A DNA stretch of 64,000 nt. It comes from Bradysia coprophila. Taxonomy: Eukaryota; Arthropoda; Insecta; Diptera; Sciaridae. Under the pieces are notes generated by a model. The model did not search any database. It was given only the letters and a program-made list of their open reading frames with translations, and had not been told where the DNA came from. Positions 49,895-61,232 of this stretch are shown one piece after another. Position numbers and translations under genes: made by a program. Position 1 is the stretch's first letter. Each line of letters opens with the position of its first letter. The stretch covers positions 6,707,739 to 6,771,738 of the forward strand of contig NC_050735.1 in assembly GCF_014529535.1 (NCBI RefSeq), given 5' to 3'.

Positions 49895-50072
49895 ATTTGT
49901 AGCCTACATTTAGGCAGAAAGTTAACACCCAACAAACCAACTTTTCCCTTAAAAGTAACACATTCTTGCGTGCTTTAATGATTTTACTTTTTCAAAAAAA
50001 GATTTTAGTTCAGAGAAATCATCAAAAAACGAATATTTTTCCGCCTAAATGAAGTATACAAATTTGCAAATA
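49895..50072. repeat. Shortened copy of the 5155-5530 element
   Basis: Shares TAGCCTACATTTAGGC, TTAGTTCAGAGAAATCATC and TTTTTCCGCCTAAAT. The central part is deleted. Confidence 0.65.
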
Positions 50073-50074
50073 AT

Positions 50075-51050
50075 CTATTGCTCCTGGAGAATAAATGAAC
50101 TGGAGAGAAAATGGAGTGGTAACCCTGTGTATAAACAACGAAAAAGCGATTTGCTCACGAAATTATCGCACATTTCATGCATCATTGCATTACACTGCGC
50201 TGCAGCTTTTTTCTCCAATCCTCACGTATACATCATCATCATCATTTGCGCATGAGTTCTCAAACATCAGTCGAAGCGCATTACCATGAAGAATGAAGAT
50301 GATCAACTTATACATGAATGAAAATCGCTTCGAATTAACTGAAAGAAATATTATGGTCAATCATGATCGAGCATGCAGCATAAATATCGGCTCGTTGCAC
50401 CACCAATAAAATGTTTCATAATTTTTTTCTTCTTTTCTTTGAACAATAATTTTTAGAAAAATATCGAAGAATTTTCTGCGATTATTATTGAATTTTCGCA
50501 TTAAATGTGTGTCGCACTTGTATACGCTTGAGTCATTTAATCTTCACTTGTTAAGAAGCAATTTGTCTTGTTAATGGAATTGGCATAGAATTTCTGATAC
50601 GCATGCTGATGGTGATGGATAATTAGTTGTTGTGATTTTAGATCGGCATAACTTTCATTTATCATTGTTCGTATCGTTTTAGTGTTTCAAATGAATTCAA
50701 GTCAATTTTTGAACACAGGTGTGCACCATGTAATGAGTGATGTGTTCGCAAGAGTCCATTGGAAAACTATTTTAATGGGATTTTGATGATCAAGGTGAAT
50801 TTATTTCCAGTTTCGAATGTATGTTAGCAATAATTTAAGCGACAACAATAAACGATTAAAGCTCTCGAGTGTCCTTATATAATATAATAAACGAAACGCC
50901 AGGGGAAATGACTTCTTGGTTGGTTATTTGATAGGGTTCATACACCAAAAACTGAAAGAAGGGCACACACAGCGGAAAGAGTACGGCGCACGTATGGTGC
51001 GGGTTCCAGTTACAGAATTAAGAAAAATTAGTTTTGGTGCGACACTGACA
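50075..51050. other. AT-rich DNA, nothing recognised
   Basis: Only short chance frames were seen. Confidence 0.35.
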
Positions 51051-51057
51051 CATCCAG

Positions 51058-51182
51058 GGCCTATTATTGGTAAATTTATCTACCGAAATTTCCCGAACTT
51101 ATGTTATGATAAATTCAGTGAATATTCGGTAAATTTCGGATAATTTTGGTAAATTCGGTAAATACTTTTACCAATGATAGGC
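51058..51182. repeat. GGTAAATTT-word element (copy 3)
   Basis: GGGCCTATTATTGGTAAATT and TTTTACCAATGATAGGC are inverted ends; the interior is like copies 1 and 2. Confidence 0.7.
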
Positions 51183-51340
51183 ATCGGACGCAACTTTACC
51201 CGTGTTGTAACTTTTCGGACTTTATCACCCACATAGCAGCTGAAAGAGGCGAAAAAGACAGTGACAGCGCATTAAATCTGGTTACTATGAGGCATCGCTG
51301 CTTTGTTGAAAAGCATAAATTTAGGCGTTTTTTAAATACT

Positions 51341-51645
51341 GGATTTCAGTTTTTTTTTGATGATGTCTTTCCACCAGAATCCATTTTCAAAAATATAGGA
51401 CCACAATAACGACCATTTAGCTTTCAACAGAAAATAGATTTGGTTGTAGCAGTTTGACTAGCTCTAAGAAAACTGAGCAGTTTATGAAAATTTTGTTAAA
51501 CCACTGACTTTTCTCAGAGCTACTTAAACAACTACAACCAAAACTAATTTTATATAAAGCTAACACTTTCGTGGTCGTTATTGCGGTCGTACATTTTTCA
51601 AAAAGGATCCTTATGAAAAGATATCATTAAAAATGAAATACGAGA
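51341..51645. repeat. Long palindromic element (copy 2 of 4789-5106)
   Basis: Carries AGCTTTCAACAGAAAATAGA and the inverse of the arm with TCGTGGTCGTTATTGCGGTC. Arms are about 140 bp. Confidence 0.8.
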
Positions 51646-51827
51646 CAAACAAATGTAGACTACAACTTTAGCTTAGAATAGACGCCTCTTAAGATTCACC
51701 GTAGATTCACAGTTTGAGATGAATAAAATTGTACTAAGATGCAAAAACTGTAATGTTTTTAGCTAACGACGAGAATAATCAATGAATTCTGGTCCGACGT
51801 AGTCCGAACCCATCACATACAGCTATT

Positions 51828-51933
51828 CATCTGTTATCGGTAACGACGACGAAAATAATGACAAGCTCTTTGTAAAATGGTCCCTTATATAGTAAAATGC
51901 ATGTTAACAAAATTGAAGTACAAGATTTTACGT
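51828..51933. repeat. Copy 3 of the ATCTGTTATCGATAATGAC element
   Basis: ATCTGTTATCGGTAACGACG, then CTTATATAGTAAAATGCATG, ending AATTGAAGTACAAGATTTT. Confidence 0.6.
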
Positions 51934-51980
51934 GTTACGTGTTTCATTTTCATTTACATTGCCTAATCACGTAAAGCATT

Positions 51981-52093
51981 GTACTTACGAGGTTCCAAGT
52001 TGTTATTTGACAAGTGGGGAATACAGCCCTCCCCTTCGGGTCGGGCTGTAACACCCCACTTATCAAATACACAACTTGGAACCTCGGAAGTAA
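51981..52093. repeat. Near-perfect palindrome, apex CCCCTTCGGG
   Basis: CGAGGTTCCAAGTTGTTATT pairs with its inverse ending at 52085. The arms are about 45 bases and nearly perfect. The GC-rich apex at 52025-52046 reads CCCTCCCCTTCGGGTCGGG. Confidence 0.9.
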
Positions 52094-52474
52094 TATACTA
52101 TGAAATTAATCGATTAAAAATACTTTGATCGATAGAAGTAATAGACCCGATAATAATACTGGTCATATGTTTGCCGTCTGCAACAGCTTTAATGTTCAAA
52201 CTAAAGTACAACATTTTTGTCGATTTTATGCTGAAAATAGATCGATATATATTGGGAAGTTGGGCACCTATCTTGGTATAAATAAATTGGTGTTTATCTT
52301 TTGGTAACCATAAATTTTGTAGTAGAAAGTCCTGATTCATCATTACGAAAAGTGCTTAAAGTGCAATATCACGGAAACAGTGACAGTCCGTGGAAATGTT
52401 GAATAAGGTTGTCTCTAAAAGAGTTAGTCTGGTAACATCCCTAATTATTTATCTCACGATCAAATCGCTTTTTT

Positions 52475-52906
52475 TCATTCAAGAATCGCCATTTCATCAT
52501 TTGTCCCATTACATAGGTATCTAATGTAGCGGCACGAACAGGACACTCTGTGTCCAGCATTTAAAAAATGACGAATAGCGTGAATAGTGGCAGGCCCGTG
52601 TGTATCGCTACCGTGATAATCTTGTCGATTTGTTATAAGTTTAACATTGTACGGTGTGACGATTTGAAAAAATGTGTATAAACTCATCCGAACGGAAAAA
52701 GACGACAAGATCTTTCCGCACATACCAAACATACCACAAATGTCATTTTTGTCAACAAAATCGATAATATCCTCAACATAAATCAATTCGTCAAATAATA
52801 TCGGCACGCCTTCATTGCACTCAACTTTCAATTTTCGACTTCCAATTTTTATGAACCACACGAGAAAAAAATAATGTTCAAACGAACATTCATTGTACCG
52901 CGACTG
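52475..52906 (-). CDS. Candidate internal exon with saposin-like Cys end
   Basis: The minus frame is open for about 144 codons behind a good acceptor (TTTTTTTACCAG ending at 52907) and begins QSRYNECSFEH. Residues near the middle read VPILFDELIYVEDIIDFVDK, then NDICGMFGMCGKI. The CX5C after a Leu/Ile-rich helix resembles the last two cysteines of a saposin B domain (compare the ICxxxGxC pattern); this is a weak match from memory. The C-terminal third (around 52540-52590) is also found at 61535-61590 and so is repeat-derived. A strong donor-like GGTATGT lies inside the CX5C region. No partner exon was found. It could be a partial gene, an exonised repeat or a relic. Confidence 0.38.
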   Translation of the reverse strand, partial: QSRYNECSFEHYFFLVWFIKIGSRKLKVECNEGVPILFDELIYVEDIIDFVDKNDICGMFGMCGKILSSFSVRMSLYTFFQIVTPYNVKLITNRQDYHGSDTHGPATIHAIRHFLNAGHRVSCSCRYIRYLCNGTNDEMAILE

Positions 52907-52909
52907 CTG

Positions 52910-55195
52910 GTAAAAAAAAGGTACATATTAAATAGACATGTTGGCTGGGCTGGCTGAACCATCTGAAATGCAGAAGACATATCAAAAATGGGTTACCGAA
53001 GATTAATGTCTCAGATATAACAATTTGCATTTATATATGTTTATGATACACACAGAAGACATTTCGATTTTTAATATTAAAATATATTTCTATTAAGGTG
53101 TGACAAATTTCGTTTCTTTCTAAACGAATCTCATTTATAAAAAATTTATCACAAATTGATCGTTCGAGCATTATTTACTATTCATTAAATATCAGTAAGT
53201 GGATACGAGAGGCAAAAAAAAAAACTCAACGAAAAAAAATCCATTTAAAGTCTTCACATCAATATGGCATTCATAGTCTATGATATGTACACCACATGCA
53301 TACAAAACAAGCCAATATCTATACTTTATCGAAACACTCACTACGCTCAGCCACACGAAATGATCATAATCATCACCTTATCAAACGATGCAGCAAATTA
53401 ATAAAATTACTTTTACCTTTTATTACTATTTTTCTTATTAATAAATTTCTTTCGTCAGTCGATTTTTTCTTATATTTCTATCTCCTCTCCGTATACACAT
53501 ATTTTTCATTGAACATTATAGACGACCAATAACGTATGTATAATATCTGTTATATATAGTTATATAGTGTGCAATGTCTGTTCATATCTATCGTGCTCTA
53601 CACATACTTCCGATTAATTCGCGAAAAATACAACCGCCAAGCAACAAATCGTTTATCATCTTAACCTTAAGGAAAGCGAAAGAGTGTGGAGAAAACAGTC
53701 AATGGAATGTAAAATGCAATCACATCGATTCACCAATATATAGATACGCATATATACAATGGCCGGTAAAGTAAAATTTAAAAAGAAAAAAAAACTACAA
53801 CAACGAGCTTCATCAGTATTTATTCATGGTGTCTCAAAGTCAGTTTAGTATTACTGGAGTGGTGATGTGGTTTTTTTAAATGTACGAAAGAAAAAAAATT
53901 CATTCACAGTTTCTGACTAAAGTAACTCAACCAGCCAGTCAGTCGGTCTTAATCGATGGAACAACAAACATATAACCTGTGCGGTAAAATTTAACAGACG
54001 CGAACACCATATAAATCTGCAAATAATTTTAAAAAAAGTTTAGTTAAGTGAGTTCTTCTCCTTGGTAATACCTCAGTTTATTTTATCGAATTATTTTTCA
54101 AATCAATCACATCACAAATCTGAAACAAAAAATAAATTCAATCTATTGGTTGACCCTTTAAATGGTTGAAGTGATTATTTGAAGAAGAAGAAGGAAAAAA
54201 ATAAATAAATAAACCGAAGAAACTTTTCATGCGCTTATGATCATGAGACAATCACGATTAAAAAAAGAAAAAAAAATTTCTAAAAAATATTTAACAAGTA
54301 AAAGTGAATCGAATAACCTTATGTATAAAGTGAAATTGAAAAAAAAAATATAGTTCAACGTCTTTTGAAGTTGAAGTTGGATTTTAAACGCTTTGATACG
54401 TGTATCCAAAGCATGTATAATGTTTTATAAATGTTGATAGATTAAAATGAATTTACATTTTAAATGTGATTCATATGGAAGTTCTTTTTGAATATTTTCT
54501 GTTAATGCACCTTTATACATATATGCTTTTTTAATGGTTCTCGAAATTAATTTCGCTTTTCACGTATAGCACTGAGCTCTAAATGACGACATTCATTTTT
54601 GATAACATAACGAAGTTATGTATGATGGCTGAATGGTTTGGATGCCGACAATAATTTGAGTTATATTATTTAATAAGTTCGATAGCAGTGCACAATTTAC
54701 AAATTGATGAGTAACATTCCGAGAGGGTAACGACTTTTTATGTTTTGGCAATTTATGTTGTTTGTCCCATCTCATTACTCAATGTTATGGTAGACTTTAT
54801 AAAGTAATCATTTCTAACGAAATTCTTAATAAAGACATAAGTGCTGGCATTTCACTACATTAGTATCGAATATTTTACTACTTTCGTTCTAAGTATGCTC
54901 AAAATATTGATATATAAAATCTATTACTTCATTACTTTTAACATAAGTTTTTAAATATAAGCCGGTGTTAAGCAGAGATTATTCCTTATTTTTATCGCCG
55001 CTCGGGCGGTAACAGATTAATAATAACCTTAAATCGGACTTAACTCTATTATTATTAAAAGCCTGCCCAGCCAGCCGTTCTATGTAATACTATCAAAGTC
55101 TCTTCTAAAAGACTACCTAGCAAGTGTTTGTAAATGTCTTCTTTTACAAAGACTTCACATCCTGAGACAGCACTAATGTTTATTAATTGTAAGGA
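52910..55195. other. AT-rich DNA, nothing recognised
   Basis: One TCTATTACTTCATTAC motif at about 54918; no exon is supported. Confidence 0.35.
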
Positions 55196-55357
55196 CTACA
55201 ATTTTGAGCATTTGCTCTTTACTTCTGACTTCTTGTTGCCAAAGGACGTTGTCAATCTGCAACGTTAGAAGTACCACCACTGAGAATTCTCAGTTGATTC
55301 GAATCAATTCCCGGTATATGCCACATAATTGTCCGAAACCTTATAAATGGTGGCTTG

Positions 55358-55519
55358 CAACGCATTTCAAGCAAAAGTGGTACTCTCAATAGAGTACTGA
55401 AACTTGACAGTGCTCCATACAAAATTTTACACTGTAACAAGAGTGGGGATAATATTTCATACAAAATAGTACTCTATTTGGCAGCTGTCATTCATAGCAC
55501 TTTTGCTTGAAGTGCGTTG
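55358..55519. mobile_element. MITE (copy 2 of 21854-22014)
   Basis: The ends are CAACGCATTTCAAGCAAAAG and TTTTGCTTGAAGTGCGTTG, flanked by TGGCTTG and TGGCTAT, an imperfect 7-bp duplication. Confidence 0.8.
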
Positions 55520-55524
55520 TGGCT

Positions 55525-57280
55525 ATTCATTAGTAATGCTGCGTATAAGTAACATTTTTATTAATTCTTTACAGCTTGAGTAATGAGTCCTCCAGGTCCA
55601 GAGTCATAGTATCACCTAGATTTTGTAGTAATTCGCAATTTGTCAGTTTTGTCGATATGAAATTATAATTATTTAATTCGTCTGTTTCAGCAAGAACGAA
55701 TTTCTAACTAGAATATCCGTTTAAAAACTAGCTCGATTATAATAACAATAAACATAAAACTAATAAAATACAAGGTAGGCACAGCATTCACAACGAACTC
55801 AATTTTATAAAGATTTCATCATTCACAAAATGCAAATAACACACTTCTGTTATCACCAACTCAAGGTAGAACCTAAGCAGCATAAAGCCATATTATACAG
55901 AAAATGTGCTTGAACATTGAATCTGAAAAGGTGGTAACGCACATGAACTATTTAAATTGATTGTTTTTCACTTTCGTAATCATCGAATGCTTACATCTGA
56001 AACGTGTATACACAATTGACCTCATTCTGAGTCTTCTTCAGAATTTTTTTGTTATTTTTTCCACAATTTATATTCATCCGAAATATTGTTCAGAAATTCC
56101 AAAATGATATTTATATTTGTCAATTAACATAATAAATGGGCGTCCTTCACTACCTATTTTAGATAACAGACAACTTGAAATATGTTATAGACACATAACG
56201 TTTACTCATCTTGCATGGAGCGAGAGAGCCCAATGCACAACCAGATATACCATCAGTTCAAGGTTAAAATAGATAGATATTCAATGTTAACCCGCACTAT
56301 ATTCACATTATGGTAGGTTATACACATCTCAGATTAAAATTAATTTTTAGAATAAAAATTTACATATCATGGAATTTCGTATATATACAGAATTCATATA
56401 TGGGATATGGGGTCCATAATTAGTTGAGGCTTCTTTTCAGAGTTTCCATCATTTCAATAAGACCTGCTACGTCATGGTAGATGAATTGAAATTTTAAATT
56501 ATAGGCGATGAACATTGCACTTCGCTACACTATTATAAGCAGAAAACTGAAATGATTCTTGCCAACCGAAAATATAATGAAATTTTATCTATCGAATGAA
56601 AGATAAAATTGAGATCTGTCTGATTCCAGTTGGAGTCTCACTCCTCACAAAAAAAAACTTTTTCCTCGAGTGCTCGAGTTGCATAAAGAGCTGAAATTTT
56701 CCGTGTGGTGGTAAAAATTATTTTCCTAACGCTGGAGGCGAGTTCTGGAATCGTCGTTAAAAAATACTTTCAGCGTAAGTTAGGCACACCATTTTTGCTA
56801 AACGACGTCGGAAATACATGACGCAGTCGCGATATTTTAAAACTAGTTAGGAATAGTGTTCTTGAACAACTTAAAAATTTTATTTTTTTGATATGTGCGG
56901 TGTAGGCCATAAGACAGTTGCGTTTTATTGACAATTGAGCAAATGACATTTCTAGTGGGTAAAGTGCAGCACTTTTTAATCCGTGTGGAGAAAATAGAAC
57001 TTTTCTCACTTGAACTGTCATTTTTTTATGTTTTTAAAAATGGTATGATTAATTGATGTTGTTTGGTTCGTGGAGAAAAACGCTAAATAACATCTCGCAC
57101 ATATAAAAAACGTTGTGTTCACACCTCTGGGAGAAATAGAAAATTCCAATCATCGCTCTTGTTTGAATTGCCTATTTGCTCCGCTCGATTAATAAATAAC
57201 TACTTTCGATGATAATTTTACCACGACATGTTAAATCCGCCAGCAAACCAACTGAATACCTAAATGCAGAAAGGGACATG
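55525..57280. other. AT-rich DNA, nothing recognised
   Basis: No supported gene. A short phrase AAAACGTTGTGTT near 57109 also occurs near 19781. Confidence 0.35.
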
Positions 57281-57286
57281 TCCAAC

Positions 57287-58656
57287 CATGGCCACTTTTA
57301 AGCGTGTATTTTACACATTGTGTGTAAAAACTTTTTAAAAGTGTGTATTTTACACACTTTTATGTTTGCACAAAAAATTTGTAATTACACACTTTTTTCC
57401 AAAACTGAGAATTGATTTTCACATAAAAAAGACCAGCCACTGTGAGCTTGAACCAACTTTTAGTCAAAGTATTTACACATGAGATTTTTTTCCTGGAATT
57501 GGTCTATTAGGGCCCCACTATTATTGCTATGAAGAAAATAAATTATCACAGCCGGATCTTTTTTCAATTTCGACCAATTTTGTGGTATAAAGCGACCTTC
57601 ATGAACTCTGACTCCTACTAAACACTTGTGAGTGAAGTTTTTTTATGACCAAGTCAACCTGTTTTATTTAGTCGTATCCCGTGCTTTTCTAATGAAACCG
57701 TACAAGCTCAATTTCATAAGAAAATATTGGCAATTTACCTGTTTAAGGGTATTAAATTCGCGATAATCGTAAAAAAAAGTCCAAAAAAATTTGCAACCGA
57801 TTCCAGGGGCGCATGTATTTTCTGAAAGATATTGAGCCTTAATAAAATTTTCTAGAACAAACTACGCCGAAAAAATAGGTCTCCGGGCAGCGCAACGATC
57901 ATTTGTACAAAATTACATAATACATTGAATAGTAAAAGACAAATAGATGTATAACTATAGCCGCCTACTCTAACCAAAGTAATTTTCAATTTGTACAAAT
58001 TAGGTCTGCGCAGCCCGGAGACCCATTTTTTCTGCATAGTTTGTTCTAGAATATATTATTGAGGCTCAATATCTTTCAAAAAAAGCGCCCCTGGAATCTG
58101 TTGCAACTTTTTTTGTACTGAAAGTGTCTGGAGTCGATTTTAACTTTTTATCCAGACCGAATTACTACTTGCAACAACTCAACATTTTCCAACAATAAAG
58201 ACTCCACAAACTATTTTTTTTAAGTTAATATAAACTTGCACGGGCGATTTTTGTGAAAAATTTCGAGTTTTCGTACATGCCTCCAGAACCTATGGATCAT
58301 TTCAAAAAGAAAATATTTTTCCCAGAATATATAAGATCCTATATTCGCCTATGTCCGATTTTTTTTAGGAATTTTTGAGTTGAAAAACCACTTTTTTAGA
58401 GTAAATCACATGCAATTTTTTCATGTAATAGCTCATTTTAAAGGTATTTGAAAGGGTCGTGCAGCAAGACTCGTGCTGACAGTTTTCAATAAATTACAAA
58501 ATTCGTAAAAAAAGATTAAAGTGTTTCATTACAAAATAAAAACGTTTTTGGTAATTTCAGAAAAAGTGTGTAATCGCAAAAAGGTAATTACACACTTTTT
58601 TGTAGGGCATTTAAAAAAAAGTGTGTAAAAAGTCAAAAACCTTAAAAGTGGCCATG
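57287..58656. mobile_element. DNA element of about 1.37 kb with CATGGCCACTTTTAAG ends
   Basis: CATGGCCACTTTTAAG is inverted as CTTAAAAGTGGCCATG. GTCCAAC lies just outside both ends, two bases further out on the right, and may be a target duplication. GTGTGTAATTACACAC-like words are repeated near both ends. No transposase frame was seen. Confidence 0.7.
57789..58105. repeat. Nested palindrome with about 105-bp arms
   Basis: TTCCAGGGGCGCATGTATTT and GGTCTCCGGGCAGCGCA at the left are inverted at the right (TGCGCAGCCCGGAGACC and AGCGCCCCTGGAA). It lies inside the 1.37-kb element. Confidence 0.85.
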
Positions 58657-58659
58657 TAG

Positions 58660-59350
58660 TCCAACTAGTGAATTTTAGGGAAAATGAAATTTCATTGATT
58701 TGACTTCGTTTCCAATAGTCTGACAACTTCAATTGAATTTTTTTGATACTTCAGAATGAAGCTGAATTAATGCAGTTTCATTTTTCTTTATTCACATGTT
58801 TCCTTATGACTTTGAATCCATAGATCGCCTCCGGCAATCCTTTGGCATGTCGCAGAATTATTGTACAGTGCTACTCAGTGATTAACGTTTTTTTTTTTTT
58901 TTTGGGCACACGATCTAGTTTAGTTTAAACTTAATTGTGGTTGTACGTATGTTTAGTGCCCCCATTCCTGGCATGAGAAGATGATGCGTACAATGTAACA
59001 CAAATTGATGTCACATTAGGTGGAAAAATTACTTACCAATCATTCATTCATTGACAGCGAATAAAAAATCCAACTTCAGTGATGAGACTAAAATTATTTT
59101 GAATTCTGCATCTCAACGAATAATATTGAATAATTTCAGCGCTTATTTGAAAACCGGCCATAAATAATTAAATATTTAAAGAGTGAATGTTAAATTAGAA
59201 GAATAAATAGAAAAAAAGAAAACATTTTATTAGATCTGTACATGAATTTCACTGTGGATTAATTAGAGCTTGGCAGATTTTTTTTTCAACCTATCGTCTG
59301 TGAAATTGAGCGTCATAATACAACACGACAGTTTCTACAAGATAGAAACA
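58660..59350. other. AT-rich DNA, nothing recognised
   Basis: Includes an 18-base T run near 58890; no gene or element is supported. Confidence 0.35.
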
Positions 59351-59352
59351 AA

Positions 59353-59441
59353 ATGGTAAGTGAATAATTAATTTTTTTTTCTTTTACTTTAATTTAATTT
59401 ATTTGCAGCAATTTGTTGTCTTATTAATTAGCGTGTACTGA
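59353..59441 (+). CDS. Possible gene start: ATG split from a signal-peptide exon
   Basis: ACAAAATG is followed at once by GTAAGTG. A 53-base intron ends in TTTGCAG at 59408. The next bases read QFVVLLISVY before a TGA, so ATG plus this exon would begin MQFVVLLIS, a signal-peptide-like start. The same arrangement (tiny first exon, about 55-bp intron, signal-peptide exon) is seen in the gene at 43491. A further donor would be needed near 59433 (GTGTAC, weak), and no matching third exon was identified. Confidence 0.22.
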
Positions 59442-60241
59442 TGTTATGCACGGTTGTTTGAACACAGAATGTATTGTAGTTTGTTGTTTTTTAATTTTTT
59501 TTAATGTAAATTGAACATCAATGTAAAGTTTAAATGTCTTTTACCGGGTTTCATAACTATTAAATTATCATCAATCATCACTCTTGTGTTACCACCCATC
59601 ATCAAAATATTTAAACAACAAAAATTGCAAAGACTTCTTTACCATTTATTTAAACCAACTCTCACTTTCTTTTTATTTATATGACATGAGACGAACAGGT
59701 CTGCAGCAAATATACGTGTGTGTATTATAAAAAATGATTCGTTCGTATATTTATATGCAAACAAAACTGATGATTGTACACCGTGAATAAATTAAAGTCT
59801 TGCCGATATAAATCTTTTGTGTCATCGAGAAGTTGAAAAAAGGTTAACAATTTTTTTTTATATTCGCAATGTGCAGATTATGTTTCATAAAACGCATATC
59901 ATGAGAGTGAATTTTCAGCGAAAAATTTGTTTAACAAAAAATTGTGCAAAATCTACATCTCGAAAGTTTCTTCACGCCGATGATTTAGAATTTACATATT
60001 ACATTTAACTTGTACACGAACCAATGAATACTCACAGCACAGGTGTAGCTAAACAGTGCAGATTGAAGGAATCATAAATAATAACTCTTTCTAATAAATT
60101 CGAACGTTGGTCCTGTAAAAAACATTTCAACGAATGAGGAAAAATCCGACCAATAGTCACGATTTGTGTCAACAATTCCGAAAATTCCACTTTACACTAT
60201 TTGATTTGTATGAAAGATTATACCAGAAAATAAATACTGTT

Positions 60242-60508
60242 TTCATGTGTCGGGGCCGAAAATGAGGGAGTTTCGATATTTTTCTCAGGTTTTCGACCCC
60301 TTACATGAAATAGTCATTTGTGTACCTGTTTTGGACGATTGATTTTAGGCAATTTCGCGGATTGTAGGCCGAACGAAGTGAGGTCTACAAGCGAAAGTGC
60401 CTTAAATCAACCGTCCCAAACAGGTGCACATGTGAGTTTTCATGCAGAGGGCCGGAAACCCGAGAAAATTCGAAAAATTGCCCTCATTTTCGGCCCCGAA
60501 GCATGAAA
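60242..60508. repeat. 267-bp palindrome, arms about 130 bp
   Basis: Outer CGGGGCCGAAAATGAGGG pairs with CCCTCATTTTCGGCCCCG. Inner TGTTTTGGACGATTGATTTT pairs with AAATCAACCGTCCCAAACA. The apex at 60367-60384 reads GGCCGAACGAAGTGAGGTC. Confidence 0.9.
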
Positions 60509-60640
60509 TTTTTTTTGTGTATCTGTTTTGGACGATTGATTTTAGGCACTTTCGCATGTAGCCCTCACTTCGTTCGGGCTACAACAAGCGAAATTGCCTA
60601 AAAACAATCGTCCAAAACAGATACACAAATAACTATTTTT
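60509..60640. repeat. Adjacent palindrome sharing inner arms, apex reversed
   Basis: Contains the same CTGTTTTGGACGATTGATTT arm. Its apex (60561-60579) reads GCCCTCACTTCGTTCGGGC, the reverse orientation of the neighbour's apex. Confidence 0.9.
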
Positions 60641-61102
60641 TGATACCAACATTGAAAAATGATACTTTCGCCCCGCATATGAGGGGCGAAAGTAAAAAAA
60701 TGCATCCCACGGGGAGAAAGTACTTAACGAAGAGCGAACGCAACTGAACGAACAGCGAAAGTGACTGACGTCACAGAAAATGAGAGAAATGAGTCGAGTT
60801 GTCAACAAAATCCGCTCATATTATGCAGAATACTTTGATCAAAATTGTAAAACACTGTGCGCCAGTGTTCTTATTGAAATTAGCATACAAAGTTGATACT
60901 TTTTGTTACTGAATGATTTGTTAGTTATATCTTAATTTTTGTGTGTGTTATTGTTGTGATGGCTAAATTATTAAATTTTTCATATACCAGGGGGCTGCCG
61001 CCCCCTGGACCCCCGCATTTTCTGGCTAAATGCCTTTTTTTTCAACATTTTGTTGCGATGTTTGCGATACGTATCAATTTTCAATGTTGGTATCAAAAAA
61101 AA
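60631..61102. repeat. Interval bounded by about 35-bp inverted repeats
   Basis: CTATTTTTTGATACCAACAT near 60632 is inverted near 61075-61100 (ATGTTGGTATCAAAAAAAAT). Inside are the hairpin TTTCGCCCC/GGGGCGAAA (60667-60693) and a GC-rich hairpin at 60987-61008. Confidence 0.75.
60987..61008. repeat. Perfect GC-rich 22-base hairpin
   Basis: CCAGGGGGC and GCCCCCTGG pair perfectly around a four-base loop in otherwise AT-rich DNA; ACCCCCG follows. Confidence 0.85.
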
Positions 61103-61232
61103 TAGTATGAACGACTCGGGGCAAAAATAAAAAAATTCAACCTGTGCGATTAGAGCCCTTGCCTTCGGCGCGGGCTCCAACTCTCGCACACGGTTGAATT
61201 TTTTTACTTTCGCCCCTGTCATTCAATGTACT
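61098..61232. repeat. Palindrome, apex TGCCTTCGGC
   Basis: AAAAAATTCAACCTGTGCGA pairs with CGCACACGGTTGAATTTTTT, and the outer CGGGGC pairs with GCCCCTG. The apex at 61154-61176 reads CCCTTGCCTTCGGCGCGGG. Confidence 0.85.
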
